DNA of 64,000 nucleotides from Prosopocoilus inquinatus (GCA_036172665.1 CM069870.1:65596212-65660211); one strand, 5' to 3'. Numbered from the stretch's first letter, positions 34,485 through 45,812 are shown. Numbers and translations are program-made. Notes: generated by a model from the sequence alone, not told the origin.

Positions 34485-36140
34485 ACGCGAAACATAAGAA
34501 ATCCATGGAAAGGACTGTCGAAGCAGATACCACAGTACTTGATACAAAAATATACTTACAATTAAATATTTTTTACTTTATACCTACGTATTGAAATTTT
34601 CGAAATTTTACACTTTTGTACAGATTGTTGCAGCATTTTGTGGTTAACCATTTGAGTGTAGAATTTGTTGAGTTTTGCAAGAATATTCTTATTGAATCTG
34701 CCAAGACCGAGAAAATAATTTCGTGGTCGCCTTTCTCGTCTCGATTTTCTTTATTTAGTTTCAATTATCATTTTTTTTTTGTTCTATGTCTGCTCGGGCG
34801 TATTCAATTTAAATTGATTTGAGTTTACCTTGGAATGCTAATTTAAACAGAACGACACTCGAACAAATTACAGGGTGTAGTCGTTCCTCCGGCCTGGCCT
34901 GGCTTTCTTTCAACAAAGAGGCCATAAATTCGCGGGCGTTTCTTTATTTAAACTAATCGAAACAGTCGGGGGCATCGCGTGCCGCCGTTTGTTACATTGT
35001 TTATTTTTTACGGCCGCCCGGTTTAATTACTTAGCGCGAATGTCCGCGATGACTGTCCGCTTTTAGCGCCCGCTTTCGTCGCCCGACTTATTTTTATTCG
35101 TCCAAAGTGAAAACGTGCGCGATTTCGATCTTTTATTGGCGTGCCGCCACCGTCGCCCGCCGAGGGCACAACGGAATGATTAATGTAAATATCGGGGGGT
35201 GGTCTCCCCTTGACCTTTTTCCCCCGTCGCAATTTCTTTGCTGCAAGGAATCAACCCTGCCGACTGCAATTTTCCTTCATCTTCCACTCACAAAAGTCCT
35301 CTTCTCGCCCCGGCCGAGCCGGGCCGGTCGCAGTCTGATCGTGAAAAAGTAGTTCAGTGTCAAGTTCAAGTTTGCTGGCCCCGAATTTAATGTCCGTTCG
35401 TCTACTATTTACTTGGCATGGGACGGGAATGGGAATGGAATGATTAAACATGAAATAAAAATTGAATTTGTTTTTATACGACGGCCTTAATGCCGGACGT
35501 GTTACAGTTTCATCGGACATTAACTGGCACCTGGAAAATAAATTTCTAAAAATAGATCTGGTCGATATAAATGTTATTTCAGATTAGTAATAGAATTAGG
35601 TTTTATCGTTTTGTCTGGCGAGCTCTTCCTTTTCTCTTTTATAGCGACCCACCTCCACTCACCACGGGAACTCGTTTGGCCTAACTTCCGCAATGCCAAT
35701 TAACTTCATAAAAACCTGACAATGAACGCGCGCGGACATGTTCAGAGGTCCTTGATAATATCACCTTTCTTTTCCTCAACCCGTTAAGTACCCAGTAATT
35801 TTTATATCACTTATAGATTAATTGATTTCTTGTCGATCTCGGCTCATGTATTGGGCAAAACTCATTCATTGACTTTTGACAGTGGCAAAGGAAGACCTAT
35901 CAAACCAAAACTGTTTAATATTCAAAATACTTTTATTTAAATAATTTATTGTCCTCTCGAGTGGAAGTACAATTGTAAGTAATTAAGTGATGTTGACAGC
36001 TCGTATATCTTATTTTATATCATACCTACTTGAACATAAAACATAACCAATACACACATAACAAAAACACATAAAACTTGAAAGTGTCAAATCACAACAA
36101 ATATCTTTTGATCACACGATCTCTTACTAAAGAAGCTTCC
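34485..36140. other. Intergenic sequence, GC-richer centre
   Basis: About 34.88-35.35 kb is markedly richer in GC and CpG than its surroundings (GGGCGTTTC, ACGGCCGCCCGG). This could be a host promoter or conserved non-coding block. No gene is supported. Confidence 0.45.
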
Positions 36141-36149
36141 ACGCAAAGC

Positions 36150-36640
36150 AATCAATACTTTCCTACAAACTGGAAACAAGCAAATGTCAACCAACAAACC
36201 AACAGCGGATCTAAAATCCTACCGACCAATTACTTTACTCCCCACCACGGGAAAAATTCTGGAAAAGCTAATCCAATCGAGAAATCTTCTTCAATAATAC
36301 GAAGAATGGAGAGGAATTCTGCTAAACGCGCAATTTTTCTTCAGTTCTTTCCAACTGATTGACAGGATTACAAGAAACTTCAACACACACACAATAGCAG
36401 CACTAACTTTCTGCACTGTCCGGTAACAAGCTGATTAAACAGCCAAATCTAACAAAGATAATCCAATGTTTTCTAACCAACAGATTCTTCTAAGAGCCAG
36501 CAACGCAGTTTTCAGTAAAGCAGCTACACTGGCGGACATCCCAGAAGGAAGCTGCAACCTTTTCTTATGTTACATCAACCTTAGACGAAGCCCCCTGCTA
36601 ACACCAACCAGGCCTTGGAGACACCATAAGACGGCTCACT
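36150..36640 (+). pseudogene. Decayed Jockey-like LINE reverse transcriptase
   Basis: Reading across frames gives ordered LINE reverse-transcriptase motifs: FPTNWKQANV, then LKSYRPITLLPTTGKILEKL (after a frameshift near 36190), then QFFFSSFQLIDRITRNFN (the position of the usual QFGFR..hST motif) and near 36535 IPEGSCNLFL, which aligns with the GIPQGSVLSP motif. At least two stops or frameshifts and a deletion of the catalytic A/C motifs are present. It is followed directly by the dispersed repeat at 36.58 kb. Confidence 0.65.
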
Positions 36641-36830
36641 GGCTCCAGACGCGTCGCAAATTAATATAGCCAAAACTGGCCGTACCCCTGCCAAAGTAAA
36701 AAAGGGTTTGTACAAATCGAAAACATCGTCACAGCATCCAGAACCAATCGAGTAGAAGCTGACGTAAAGAAAACCGATCGCACAAAAGGTCAAGTGTGAG
36801 CGCAGTACTATCTTTCCATCGAAATAGTAC
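36580..36830. repeat. Dispersed repeat family, copy 3
   Basis: GCGTCGCAAATTAATATAGCC followed by CGAAAACATCGTCACAGCATC and GTCAAGTGTGAGCGCAGTA parallels the 8.4-8.7 kb copy. Its distal half forms the first unit of the following tandem array. Confidence 0.5.
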
Positions 36831-37927
36831 GTATATGAAAAATTCTCAGGACCTTGTAACCCAAAATATGAGACCGTCGTCTAGACGTTTTAAAGTAAAT
36901 AAATCAATCTGTTCTCACGAAGTTCGGAAAATTCCCTTAAAAAAAAAACATCGAAAACCAATCGAATAGAAACCTACGTAAAGAAAACCGATCGCACAAA
37001 AGGTCAAGTGTGAGCGCAGTACTATCTTTCCATCGAAATAGTACGTATATGAAAAATTCTCAGGACCTTGTAACCCAAAATATGAGACCGTCGTCTAGAC
37101 GTTTTAAAGTAAATAAATCAATCTGTTCTCACGAAGTTCGGAAAATTCCCTAAAAAAAAAACGATCGAAAACCAATCGAATAGAAACCTACGTAAAGAAA
37201 ACCGATCGCGCAAAAGGTCAAGTGTGAACGCAATATAATCTTTCTGTCGATACAGTACGTATACGAAAGATTCTCAGGACCTTACAACCGCAACTATATA
37301 TGAGACCGTCTAGACCAGGGGTTGGCAACCTGCGGCTCGCGAGCCACATGCGGCTCTTCTAACAAGTGAATGCGGCTCTTTTAGTTATCACATTTTAAGT
37401 GCATTATTTAATAGTATTATTTATTAGCTCTTCCATTGCAAATATTTATTATTTATTAAAGACAGCAGAATAACAATTCTGCTTTCTTTAAATGTAAGAA
37501 AAGTAAATGCGTACTTCCAATAAAGCATTCAAGTTTCCCGCGATTATCGTTTCGTTCGGTAGAGTTTGGTTTGTTCCAACAGCAGTTCCTGACTAGTTCG
37601 GAACCGACAAAAACAGTTGCTCACCGAAATAATGGCCGATTTTAATTGGCAGTTGAAATTGTTGAAATTGTTTTTCGAACTTCGAACAAAGCTAAGGTAA
37701 GAAACTAATTCAGCTGCTAATTTAAGCAATTTAAGAGTCTAGCAGACTTTGAAACAAAACAAATGCTTGACAAATATGTGGATCTTTATAAATTTTGAGA
37801 TTTTTTTTGTATTATTGGGTCAGCAATCAAAAAAGGTTGCCGACCCTTAGTCTAGACGTTTTAAAGTAAACATTCAATCTGTTCTCACGCAAATTTCGGA
37901 AAATTCACTGAAAGAAAAACGCTCGAA
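36743..37927 (+). repeat. Tandem ~213-bp repeat array interrupted by a hAT element
   Basis: Units begin AACCAATCGARTAGAA at 36743, 36956 and 37170. Units 1 and 2 are almost identical, and unit 3 has diverged. Unit 3 is broken at 37315 by the hAT-type element and resumes at 37858 with GTTTTAAAGTAAACATTCAA. The repeat is non-coding and ends near 37927. Confidence 0.85.
37316..37849. mobile_element. Non-autonomous hAT-type element with 8-bp target duplication
   Basis: The ends are CAGGGGTTGGCAACCT and, inverted, TAAGGGTCGGCAACCT (13 of 16 match). The 8-bp target duplication GTCTAGAC stands at 37308-37315 and 37850-37857, the size expected of hAT transposons. The interior (534 bp total) has no transposase. 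GCGGCTCGCGAGCCACATGC near the left end resembles ends of widespread hAT families in animals. Confidence 0.85.
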
Positions 37928-38269
37928 AGAGATGATGCGATTAAAGCTAAGAATAACTGACGATACTTTGCTCTCAACTGGGTGTATTGGAGGCTAAGTG
38001 ACAAAGTCGTGAACAAAGTGTATAGAAGACATATTAAATGAAGAATAAGAAGAAGTCAAGTTCACGTGTTAATAGCTGTGAAAAATTGCATGAAAATTAA
38101 GGAATTTCCGGAGAGGGGCTACGTAGACCACCTCAAATCTCCTGAAGTCTACCAGCAGTTGTTTTTATGATTTCATTCAATTAGTCTGGCAATAATATGG
38201 GGAAACACGTGATAAATATAGAAAAGCAATGAACTTGGACGACTCTAAGCAAGAGAGAATGAGAAGTAG

Positions 38270-39700
38270 TTGACGTCAGTTAGCCCCCAGTTAGCGTGTC
38301 ACCAGTAAAATCACTATAATTAATTTATAGTAAAGTGCGCGAGCGTTCACGGTAATATAAATAGTGTATAGCTAAACTGTAATATCACGGTGAAGGAGGG
38401 GGGGGGGGGAGTTAGATAGCCCTCAATTTTTTTCCGTCTCGTAAAGCTCTAACGTGCAATAACTGACTGTTCCATTTTACCCTACTTTTCAAAGCAGTAA
38501 AAAATTAGATACGATTCTAAGCGTTTAGAGAAAAAAAAAGCATTGACGTTCGTGTCACTTAGCCCCCGAGATCTTTTATTTTATAAAGCTAGGGCATTTG
38601 TTTTAATGTTCTTATCCAATCAATGTGTTATCGATAGACACACCGCAATCACATGATAAATACATAAAAGCGCAATAAAAGTAATGGACGTATCTAGGCA
38701 AACGAAAGAGGTTACATAGCCTCCCCAATTTAGTCGGCCCCATAAAATCACTATAACTTATACCCCTATTAAACGTACGAAATTCTTTTTTCTTAGGTTA
38801 AAGATAGTGCAAATTGCTTAACATAAACTAAGACATCAACGATGAGAAGGTGTGTGCCGCGGGAGGGGGTTGCTTAGCCCCCAATTTCTTCTACTTCGCA
38901 AAACTCAAACACACAGTAATTAAAGACTTCCTTCAATCTATGACACTGACTGACAAAAACAATGAAAAACCGATCGGCTTTAAGCGAGAGATTAATCTAT
39001 TGTCTTTTCATAGCCCCTAATTTCCCCCACTTGTACAAATATTAAAGAGCGAGATCCAATCCAGATATTGACAATACCGAAGGATAGTGTCGAGATTAAT
39101 TAAAATGTGCAGAGGATGATTTTTAGAAAATTGAGGCGGGAAGGGCTAAATAGCCTTAGCTGACTTTTACATAACCCCCCAATTTTTGTTACGCTGCAAG
39201 ATATTAAAGAGCGAGGATACATTCAGATGTTGGCTTTATTGAAAAGTCATGTGAAGGTTAATTAAATGCGTGTAGAATATCAAGAGGCAGACGAAATGTT
39301 AGCAATATTGAAAATTCGTAAGAAGGTTAATTAAATGTGTGAATGATATTGAAGAGACAAATGAAGTTGGAGGCTAAGCGGTGTTTGGAAGCTTTTTGTA
39401 CGTATTTATCAAATCAAGGAATATAATAAACGAAATTGGTCGTTAATGCTTGAGGTTGACCTTTACGAAATGGAAGAAGAAATTGGGAGGAGAAGGCAGT
39501 ACTTAGCCCCCAGATGTCTGAAGTAATGACAACTTAGCTCCCAATTTCGTCTGCTTCGTATAATGAAAAGCGAAATCCATTTCATTTCGATTTCATGTCG
39601 ATGGTATTGAATATTGAAAAACTGATTGAAGATGAGAGACAGACATCGAGGGGTTACTTAGCCCCAGAATTTCTCTGACGCTAAAAATCGCTAACGTATA
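38270..39700 (+). repeat. Degenerate satellite-like block with a CTTAGCCCCCAATTT motif
   Basis: Variants of CTTAGCCCCCAATTTCTTCT followed by a (G/C)T(A/T)AAA(A/G) sequence recur near 38278, 38412, 38566, 38713, 38873, 39013, 39172, 39505, 39533 and 39660, mostly 135-160 bp apart. A second shared motif, ATATTAAAGAGCGAG, follows several copies. Units are strongly diverged and AT-rich between the C-runs. No coding is seen. Confidence 0.65.
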
Positions 39701-39851
39701 TATAAAAGGAGGAGAATCTCCGGGCGATATTGTTTATTTAAGCTAATAAAAGAAATGCCGAAACACCTCAACAACCCCTAACACCAAGCTAACCCTGTAT
39801 GCAGATGCATTTACACCCAATCCAACAAAGCAAGCAAAGCGAATAATTGAG

Positions 39852-40006
39852 TTGGCTTCCGGTTGGAACCCGTCACAGTGATTCTACTGCCGACGTTTTC
39901 AGTAACACCACCAGCAGCAGCAACCCTGAAGAAGCTCTTCTGCGATGACGAACGAAAGGTCGGCGGTAGAAGGAATCATTGTGACGCGAGTCCAACAGGA
40001 AGCCAA
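39852..40006. mobile_element. Folded pair of PLE pseudo-LTR ends
   Basis: TTGGCTTCCGGTTGGAACC...TTCTACTGCCGAC on the left is mirrored by GTCGGCGGTAGAAGG...TCCAACAGGAAGCCAA on the right, with a hammerhead core between. The same family occurs singly at 24.54 kb. Flanks share CAAAGCGAATA on both sides, suggesting a target duplication. Confidence 0.6.
39926..39961 (+). ncRNA. Hammerhead-like motif (degenerate) in folded PLE end
   Basis: CTGAAGA core, a weakened stem II (GCTC...GAAC), GAAA, then GGTC where a CGTC would be expected. Probably an inactive relative of the 24.6-kb copy. Confidence 0.45.
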
Positions 40007-40713
40007 GTCAATTACAGACGACGGCCGCAGAAACTCTCCAATTAAACAAACAAAGCGAATATCTACATGCAAAGGCATCTAAACCTAATTAATTTAACCA
40101 CTGTATGTACTGTAACATTATCATGATTGGGAGAAAAATATTACGAAACGATACAGATGAGTCATCATGTTAATGTGAACAAAGTACAATCCTCCGTGTA
40201 AGGATTTGAAGAAAAAAAAATAATTTTATTTAATTTCTGGGTCTATGACAAAGCTTTCATTTAGACTTGCGACACCAGCATATTTCTGCAAAGATAAAAC
40301 AACACGTCATCGTAACACCACAACTTCATGAGAGATTATTCGTGTACTAAGTGAAATACGAGCCACAATACATGTCACGTGCCACAACACCAAACTAAAC
40401 CACGGCCAACTTTATCAATAAGCTTGACGCTTATATGGTTCCAATTTTCGATTTTCAATGCAAACTTCATCATTGCTCTGACGTTTGAAGCTTGGTACCA
40501 AGGTTGGTAAAACTGATATAATAATAATAATAAAAATAATTCTTTAATGCTGATTAGATCAGTAGTTATCAGATGTTAGCAATTGTCATACAAATTTGAT
40601 ACATATTAAAAGATAATTATTCCAAAATGAAAATTGTCAATTAAAATATAATATAAAAATAAAAATATAAAAATGCGACGAAAAAATACAATACTAACAA
40701 TTTAGTTGAAAGA

Positions 40714-43413
40714 TCACCTAATATCACAGTGGTTCACAGATGTAAAAAATTCTCCAATAGAGTAAAAGGCATTTGTTTCAAGATAGTACTTAATTTGTTT
40801 TTTAAATTTGTTGTTAGAGTTTAATTGTCTCAAATTAACAGGGAGATGATTATAAAGTTTTATTGCTACGTAAAACACGCTATTGTGGAATTTGGTAGTT
40901 CGATGTTGTGGTAAGTAAAATTTGAGTTTTCCATGTGAACGAGTATTACAGTTCCGAATATCAGTCTCTCTTATAAACAACTGTTCGTTATTCTTAACAT
41001 ACATTAGGCAATTAAGAATAAACAGAGAAGGCAATGTTAAAATTTTAAGTTCTTTAAAAAAGTTTCTGCAACTTACTTGTGCTTTTATATCCACCATGGC
41101 TCTTACTATGCGTTTTTGAATTATAAATAAAGAATTCGATGAAGACGAATTTCCCCAACAAAGGATGCCATAATTTAATTTAGATTGGACGCAGCCGAAA
41201 TAAAACATTTTTAAAACTTCAAGAGATACGCTGCCATTAAGTTTTCTTAGTAAATAGCATGCAGAATTTAATGATTTTGCCAATTTGAGACAATTATCAC
41301 TCCAAGTAAGGCCTGAATCAAAAGTTAGCCCTAAGAAATTTACACTTGTATCAATAGGAATGTCAACATTAAGATATTCTAGTTTAACTTGCGCAGTGCT
41401 TAATGAATAAGGGACCAAAACTGTCTTGTTGACATTTAAAGATAAGTTATTGCAATAACACCAATCCATCATTTTCTTAAGTAATATATTAAGTTTATGT
41501 GATAACTCTTCATGAGAAGTGTAATTAAGTATAGATGAGGTGTCATCCGCATAATGAATAATGTCTCCTAGTTCAATAAATTTGCTCAAATCATTAAGGT
41601 AAGTAATAAAAAGAAACGGCCCAAGAATACTACCCTGCGGAGCACCGTAATGTATTTGAGCGACTTCTGATACTGCATCTGACCAGCAAACAATTTGAGA
41701 ACGGTCACTTAGAAAACTAGCGATCCAGTCTCTAGCAGGACCACGTATGCCATACGGCTTTAATTTGTGTAGAAGAATGCTGTGATGAACAGTATCAAAA
41801 GCTTTTGTTAGATCAAAATATACGCCAACGACTCTATCCTTACATTCAATGTTCCGCAGGATGGTATTATACGCCACACATAAAGCATCGTTAGTTGACA
41901 GTCCTCTTCTGAAACCAAATTGATTTTTACCAATAATTTTATTGCTGTCAAAAAAGTTAATTAACCTAGCCAACATTGCTTTTTCAAATATCTTAGAAAA
42001 AACAGAAAGAACAGATATGGGTCTGTAATTTCTAATATCGGTCTTAGTACCTTTCTTTGGAACAGGAATAACTTTCGAGGTTTTGAGAATAGATGGAAAA
42101 ACACCTTCCTTAAAAGACTGATTGATTAGTTTGCACAAAGGAACAGTTAAAAATTCGGCAACATACTTGATAATTGAACAAGGTATACCGTCGACTTCAG
42201 CAGAATTTTTCTTTGAGACAGACAGAATTATATTATAGGTTTCTGCTTCGCCAATAGGGTATAAAAACGTACTACTACTATTGCCATCAAAGTTAATTGA
42301 ATTTATAGCTGAGTCATCAACTATTTCATTTACTGAGTTTACAAAGTAATTGCAAAAAGCATTGCTGATGTCCTGAGGATTATTATGTTTGAGATTATCT
42401 ATATCAGTGATGTATTCCGGTAGAACAGGTAAAGAATTCTTATGTTTTAGTAACGTCCATGCTGCTTTGTTTTTATTAGAAGAAGTGTTTATGAAATTAT
42501 CGTTGAATCTTTTTTTTGCTACTACTATATTTTTACGATGATTCCTTTTTTGTTCATTGTATTGTGTCAACAAATCACCGTTCTTACAAGTGTTAGTTTT
42601 TAATTTTTTGTGAATTTGTCTTAGTTTACGTCCTTCAATAATCAATTCTTGAGAAATCCATCTTTTACGATGTTTTGTAGCATGTTTTTCTTGCTTAAGC
42701 GGGAAGTATGTATTAAAATAATACAAAAAAGTGTTTAAAAAAATTCTAAAGTTTGAATCAAAATCTCGATTAACACTGATACACTGAAATGCTTCAGACT
42801 GAATGGCATATGTAAAACTGTATATAGAATTTTGAGTAAAAATGCGTTTTTTAGTTACATGAGATTCTGTAGTGATAGATAAATCAAAACTAGTAACAAA
42901 TATTACCATAAGATGATCGGATAAACCGGGGTCCAAAGTAAGTATGTCACATGACTCACTGTCTAAATTAGTAAAGAAGTTATCTATTCTAGTGGAACTA
43001 TGGCCATTGATTCGAGTAGGTGTTTCCAAACTGCTGTGTAAAGCAAATGATTCAAATAAATCAATCATGTATCTTGATTCATACTCATACTTGGAAAAAT
43101 CAATATTAAAATCGCCTCCAATAACAATGTGCCCCTTAAAGGAAGCTGAATTATCTAAAATTAATTCTATATTTTTGAAGAATAGATGAATATCCGTATT
43201 AGGTGATCTGTACAAATTAATCAATAAAATATGAACTGTTTTCACACGCAATACAGCACAGCACACTTCAAAATTTTTTTCTGCAACATGTAAATCATTG
43301 AACACGAAAGGCTTACAAAATAATTGTAAGGAATTTACAACGTACAACGCAACTCCACCTCCTTTACATGTTTTCCTAGAAAAGTAAGTATAATTATCTA
43401 TATTGTAGATCAA
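40714..43413 (-). CDS. LINE endonuclease-reverse transcriptase (899 aa listed; open to 43602)
   Basis: The protein nicks DNA with an AP-type endonuclease and primes reverse transcription there. Motifs in order: GGGVALYV (18-25), LYRSPN (67-72), GGDFNID (99-105), LSDH (165-168), then the polymerase: RNYRPISVLSVFSKIFEK (461-478), NQFGFRRGLSTNDAL (497-511), FDLTKAFD (533-540), GAPQGSILGP (590-599) and catalytic YADD (621-624). The listed start is a TTG; the same frame stays open upstream to a stop at 43603-43605 and includes the first endonuclease motif YNICSLRNKVNEL and ITEHWL, so the true product is about 60 residues longer and lacks an ATG there. It may be made by frameshift or re-initiation from the overlapping upstream frame. 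The clade is CR1/Jockey-like, not resolved. Confidence 0.9.
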   Translation of the reverse strand: MIYNIDNYTYFSRKTCKGGGVALYVVNSLQLFCKPFVFNDLHVAEKNFEVCCAVLRVKTVHILLINLYRSPNTDIHLFFKNIELILDNSASFKGHIVIGGDFNIDFSKYEYESRYMIDLFESFALHSSLETPTRINGHSSTRIDNFFTNLDSESCDILTLDPGLSDHLMVIFVTSFDLSITTESHVTKKRIFTQNSIYSFTYAIQSEAFQCISVNRDFDSNFRIFLNTFLYYFNTYFPLKQEKHATKHRKRWISQELIIEGRKLRQIHKKLKTNTCKNGDLLTQYNEQKRNHRKNIVVAKKRFNDNFINTSSNKNKAAWTLLKHKNSLPVLPEYITDIDNLKHNNPQDISNAFCNYFVNSVNEIVDDSAINSINFDGNSSSTFLYPIGEAETYNIILSVSKKNSAEVDGIPCSIIKYVAEFLTVPLCKLINQSFKEGVFPSILKTSKVIPVPKKGTKTDIRNYRPISVLSVFSKIFEKAMLARLINFFDSNKIIGKNQFGFRRGLSTNDALCVAYNTILRNIECKDRVVGVYFDLTKAFDTVHHSILLHKLKPYGIRGPARDWIASFLSDRSQIVCWSDAVSEVAQIHYGAPQGSILGPFLFITYLNDLSKFIELGDIIHYADDTSSILNYTSHEELSHKLNILLKKMMDWCYCNNLSLNVNKTVLVPYSLSTAQVKLEYLNVDIPIDTSVNFLGLTFDSGLTWSDNCLKLAKSLNSACYLLRKLNGSVSLEVLKMFYFGCVQSKLNYGILCWGNSSSSNSLFIIQKRIVRAMVDIKAQVSCRNFFKELKILTLPSLFILNCLMYVKNNEQLFIRETDIRNCNTRSHGKLKFYLPQHRTTKFHNSVFYVAIKLYNHLPVNLRQLNSNNKFKKQIKYYLETNAFYSIGEFFTSVNHCDIR

Positions 43414-43529
43414 AATTTCGGCATCATTCAGCCAGTGCTCAGTAATAAATAAAATTTCCGGATAATTAAGGTCCTTTAAAAATACATTTAATTCATTAAC
43501 TTTATTGCGTAGGCTGCAAATGTTGTACG

Positions 43530-43790
43530 TTATAAATCGAAAACGAGATGGCTTACATTTTGAAAATTTGTTTGAACCTCCGACACCTTTTGAGTTTGTA
43601 TTTCATGACATGTTAAACAAAGTAAATTATTAAAATTTACAGTAGAAGATTTAAAATCCACATTTAAAAGATTGATTATAAAGTTAGCTGTGTGTTTCAT
43701 AACATTTAATTTATCAGACTTGGTTAAGCGTATACCAATTTTTTTGGAGTTAGTTGAGATATTGCACCTAGAAGGTTGCCTCGGTCCCAT
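43530..43790 (-). CDS. Short upstream frame of the LINE (86 aa)
   Basis: It begins MGPRQPSRC and overlaps the endonuclease frame by about 70 bases (43530-43602) in another frame. It lacks zinc knuckles or any ORF1 motif I recognise. The position and overlap suggest a remnant or short form of ORF1 whose translation leads into the endonuclease frame. It could also be chance. Confidence 0.4.
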   Translation of the reverse strand: MGPRQPSRCNISTNSKKIGIRLTKSDKLNVMKHTANFIINLLNVDFKSSTVNFNNLLCLTCHEIQTQKVSEVQTNFQNVSHLVFDL

Positions 43791-45377
43791 TTAATATGTA
43801 ATTTGAAACAGGTCCCCTCCGTTGATCAAGGCAACCTTCTAATACACAGTCCAGCTCTACCAACCTTGCTTGGTACACCACATGGCGCCATCTATTAATG
43901 ACTGTTGTATAATTAGATGTGTCAAAACATTTTTCACGGGTTAAAAGAGTGTCATAAGACTTATTTCGTCAGTTTGCTTTTATTTATTTGTAGGATGTGC
44001 GTGCCCTGGCTTATCAGAATTTGTTTATAAATTAAGACATCTGTAGTTAAAGACCGAAAAAATCGATTTTGGCATGAACATAGACAATTACGTGTTAGTG
44101 GTGGCGGGCGTTCGTTGTTACGCCATGAAGATTTTTCTCTTTCCCCTTTTCTAAGGTAGGGTTCTGTTTACTAAAGCCATTTTGCTTAATAGCACATTAC
44201 TTCCCACAAATTTAGCAAGCAATTCCAATAATTTTTGCCTCCTGGGTAAGTCGTTTGATTTTTGAAAAACGTTTTATTTCTGCTTCCGCATACTAAACAA
44301 CTTCTACTGGTAAAAAATCTGGTATTATCCAATAGAAAGTCTGCTTTTATCTAACGACAAGTCTAAAACGATCAAAAAACGACTCACTCGCCACTTAAAT
44401 GACAAGTATGACAAATATATGACAAACAATAATTTGCCGCTTTAATTTATACGTCAAATTGACATAACGAGGGCGCCACAAGATGTACCTTGTAAGGCCT
44501 ACTTTACAGAAACAGGTTTTTTTTGTAAATTGGAGCGGCCATATAAGCGTCAAACTTATTGATAAAGTTGGCCATGACTAAACTGAATCGCCGTGCCATC
44601 TACCGCGGAAAAGTGTGTTAAACAGACATTCTGATTTTATAGCGGGAATCCATATAAACCTCTGACATTTGAACCGCGTTCAGTTTTTCTTTTGCGAGTG
44701 ATTCTTTCTTGAAATCAAAACGTAGTTTCTGTTTAAGTAGCTCTTTCGTCATTCGACAGAACGCGAACGCTTACGATGTGCATCGAAGAATCCTCCTAAA
44801 TTTAATTAAAAAACGCTCTACCTGTACGTTGCACATAAATTAAGACTGATAATAAAACATAAAAGTTATTTTTCGTCCCTTCAAACTCATCTGTCTTTCT
44901 GTACATCGCTCGGTTCGTATAATGATGAAACTATTTCATTAAAAAGGATAATTTATTTAGCTTGTCATTTTAGATAAACCTCTCGCCTTGTTTCCCCCCG
45001 AACAAATATTTTCTTGAGGAAGTGCTCGCGAAAACGATACCCCACTGAAATGTTCGATTTCATTCGGCTATGAGAGCGCCTCTAATCTCGAATATCGACT
45101 TACACTTATTTGCATTTTCTTGAGTTTACGTGCTGACGCTATTTTTTGCTCTTTTTTTTCTGCTTTTCGAAACGCGTCTGCGGAATTCGTGCCAAGGTAA
45201 ATCAGACAGATCTGGCAATAAGCGACGCCGTTCGCCCCTATTTTTTTTTTTATGCTGTGCAAATGTTGACGACGAGGAAACAGGACGGCGATAATGCCTT
45301 TGTGTATACCTGATTCGCGTACGAAACGCGCCGGTTTTTCGTGCGACGACGGAAAATGGCGCGCACATGACGAGCAC

Positions 45378-45406
45378 TCAATCAGGATTAGAATAATCCT
45401 GATTGA
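45378..45406. repeat. Perfect 13-bp stem, 3-base loop hairpin
   Basis: TCAATCAGGATTA, loop GAA, TAATCCTGATTGA. There is no T-run beside it and no neighbouring gene, so its role is unknown. Confidence 0.75.
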
Positions 45407-45812
45407 TTATTACATGACGTCGGTACGAAACAGTGCAGTTTCTATGTAATCCGGGAGAGATTTTTGTTCCAATTAAAAGCAAAATTACCACAAAAATATT
45501 ATACCAGAAATTTTCAGAATTGTCGAAAATGCTTCTCCCCTTTCTCTGTTTCTGGATTTTAATTTCCCTGAACTTGAACGAAAATATTTCAAATAAAAAT
45601 ACCCAAATTTTTAAATAAAGTGTGAGCGGTATAAGAGCCTGACGAACTTAAAATGCAACCAAACATACAATTTTCATTAAAATCTAGATTCACTAAAAAC
45701 GGCAATTTCCAACTTCGCACATCCCTCATTTCTTTAGAAATGTCATAAATTCAATTGTCAGATATTGTCAATAAATAAATCTAACTAAAACAGTAATTAT
45801 TTATATTAATAC

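Larger units (their letters stand above)
40511..43855 (-). mobile_element. Non-LTR retrotransposon (LINE) with (ATT)n tail
   Basis: A minus-strand endonuclease/reverse-transcriptase gene is followed by a ~200-bp 3' UTR and a short (ATT)n microsatellite tail at 40513-40530 instead of poly-A. Upstream lie an overlapping 86-aa frame and a hairpin (TAGAAGGTTGCCT at 43769 with AAGGCAACCTTCTA at 43828). The 5' end is not certain. Confidence 0.8.
40404..44573. mobile_element. TIR-bounded element carrying a nested LINE
   Basis: GGCCAACTTTATCAATAAG then TTGACGCTTATATGG at 40404-40440 is repeated in inverse orientation at about 44537-44573. Outside the LINE the arms (40.40-40.51 and about 43.86-44.57 kb) are non-coding. 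A second inverted match, GGTACCAAGGTTGGTA at 40495-40510 against TACCAACCTTGCTTGGTAC at 43859-43877, closely flanks the LINE. I infer a non-autonomous DNA transposon into which the LINE inserted. Confidence 0.6.

Noticed and set aside
36743..37927. CRISPR array
   Set aside because: Repeats are ~213 bp, adjacent and without unique spacers, in an animal genome.
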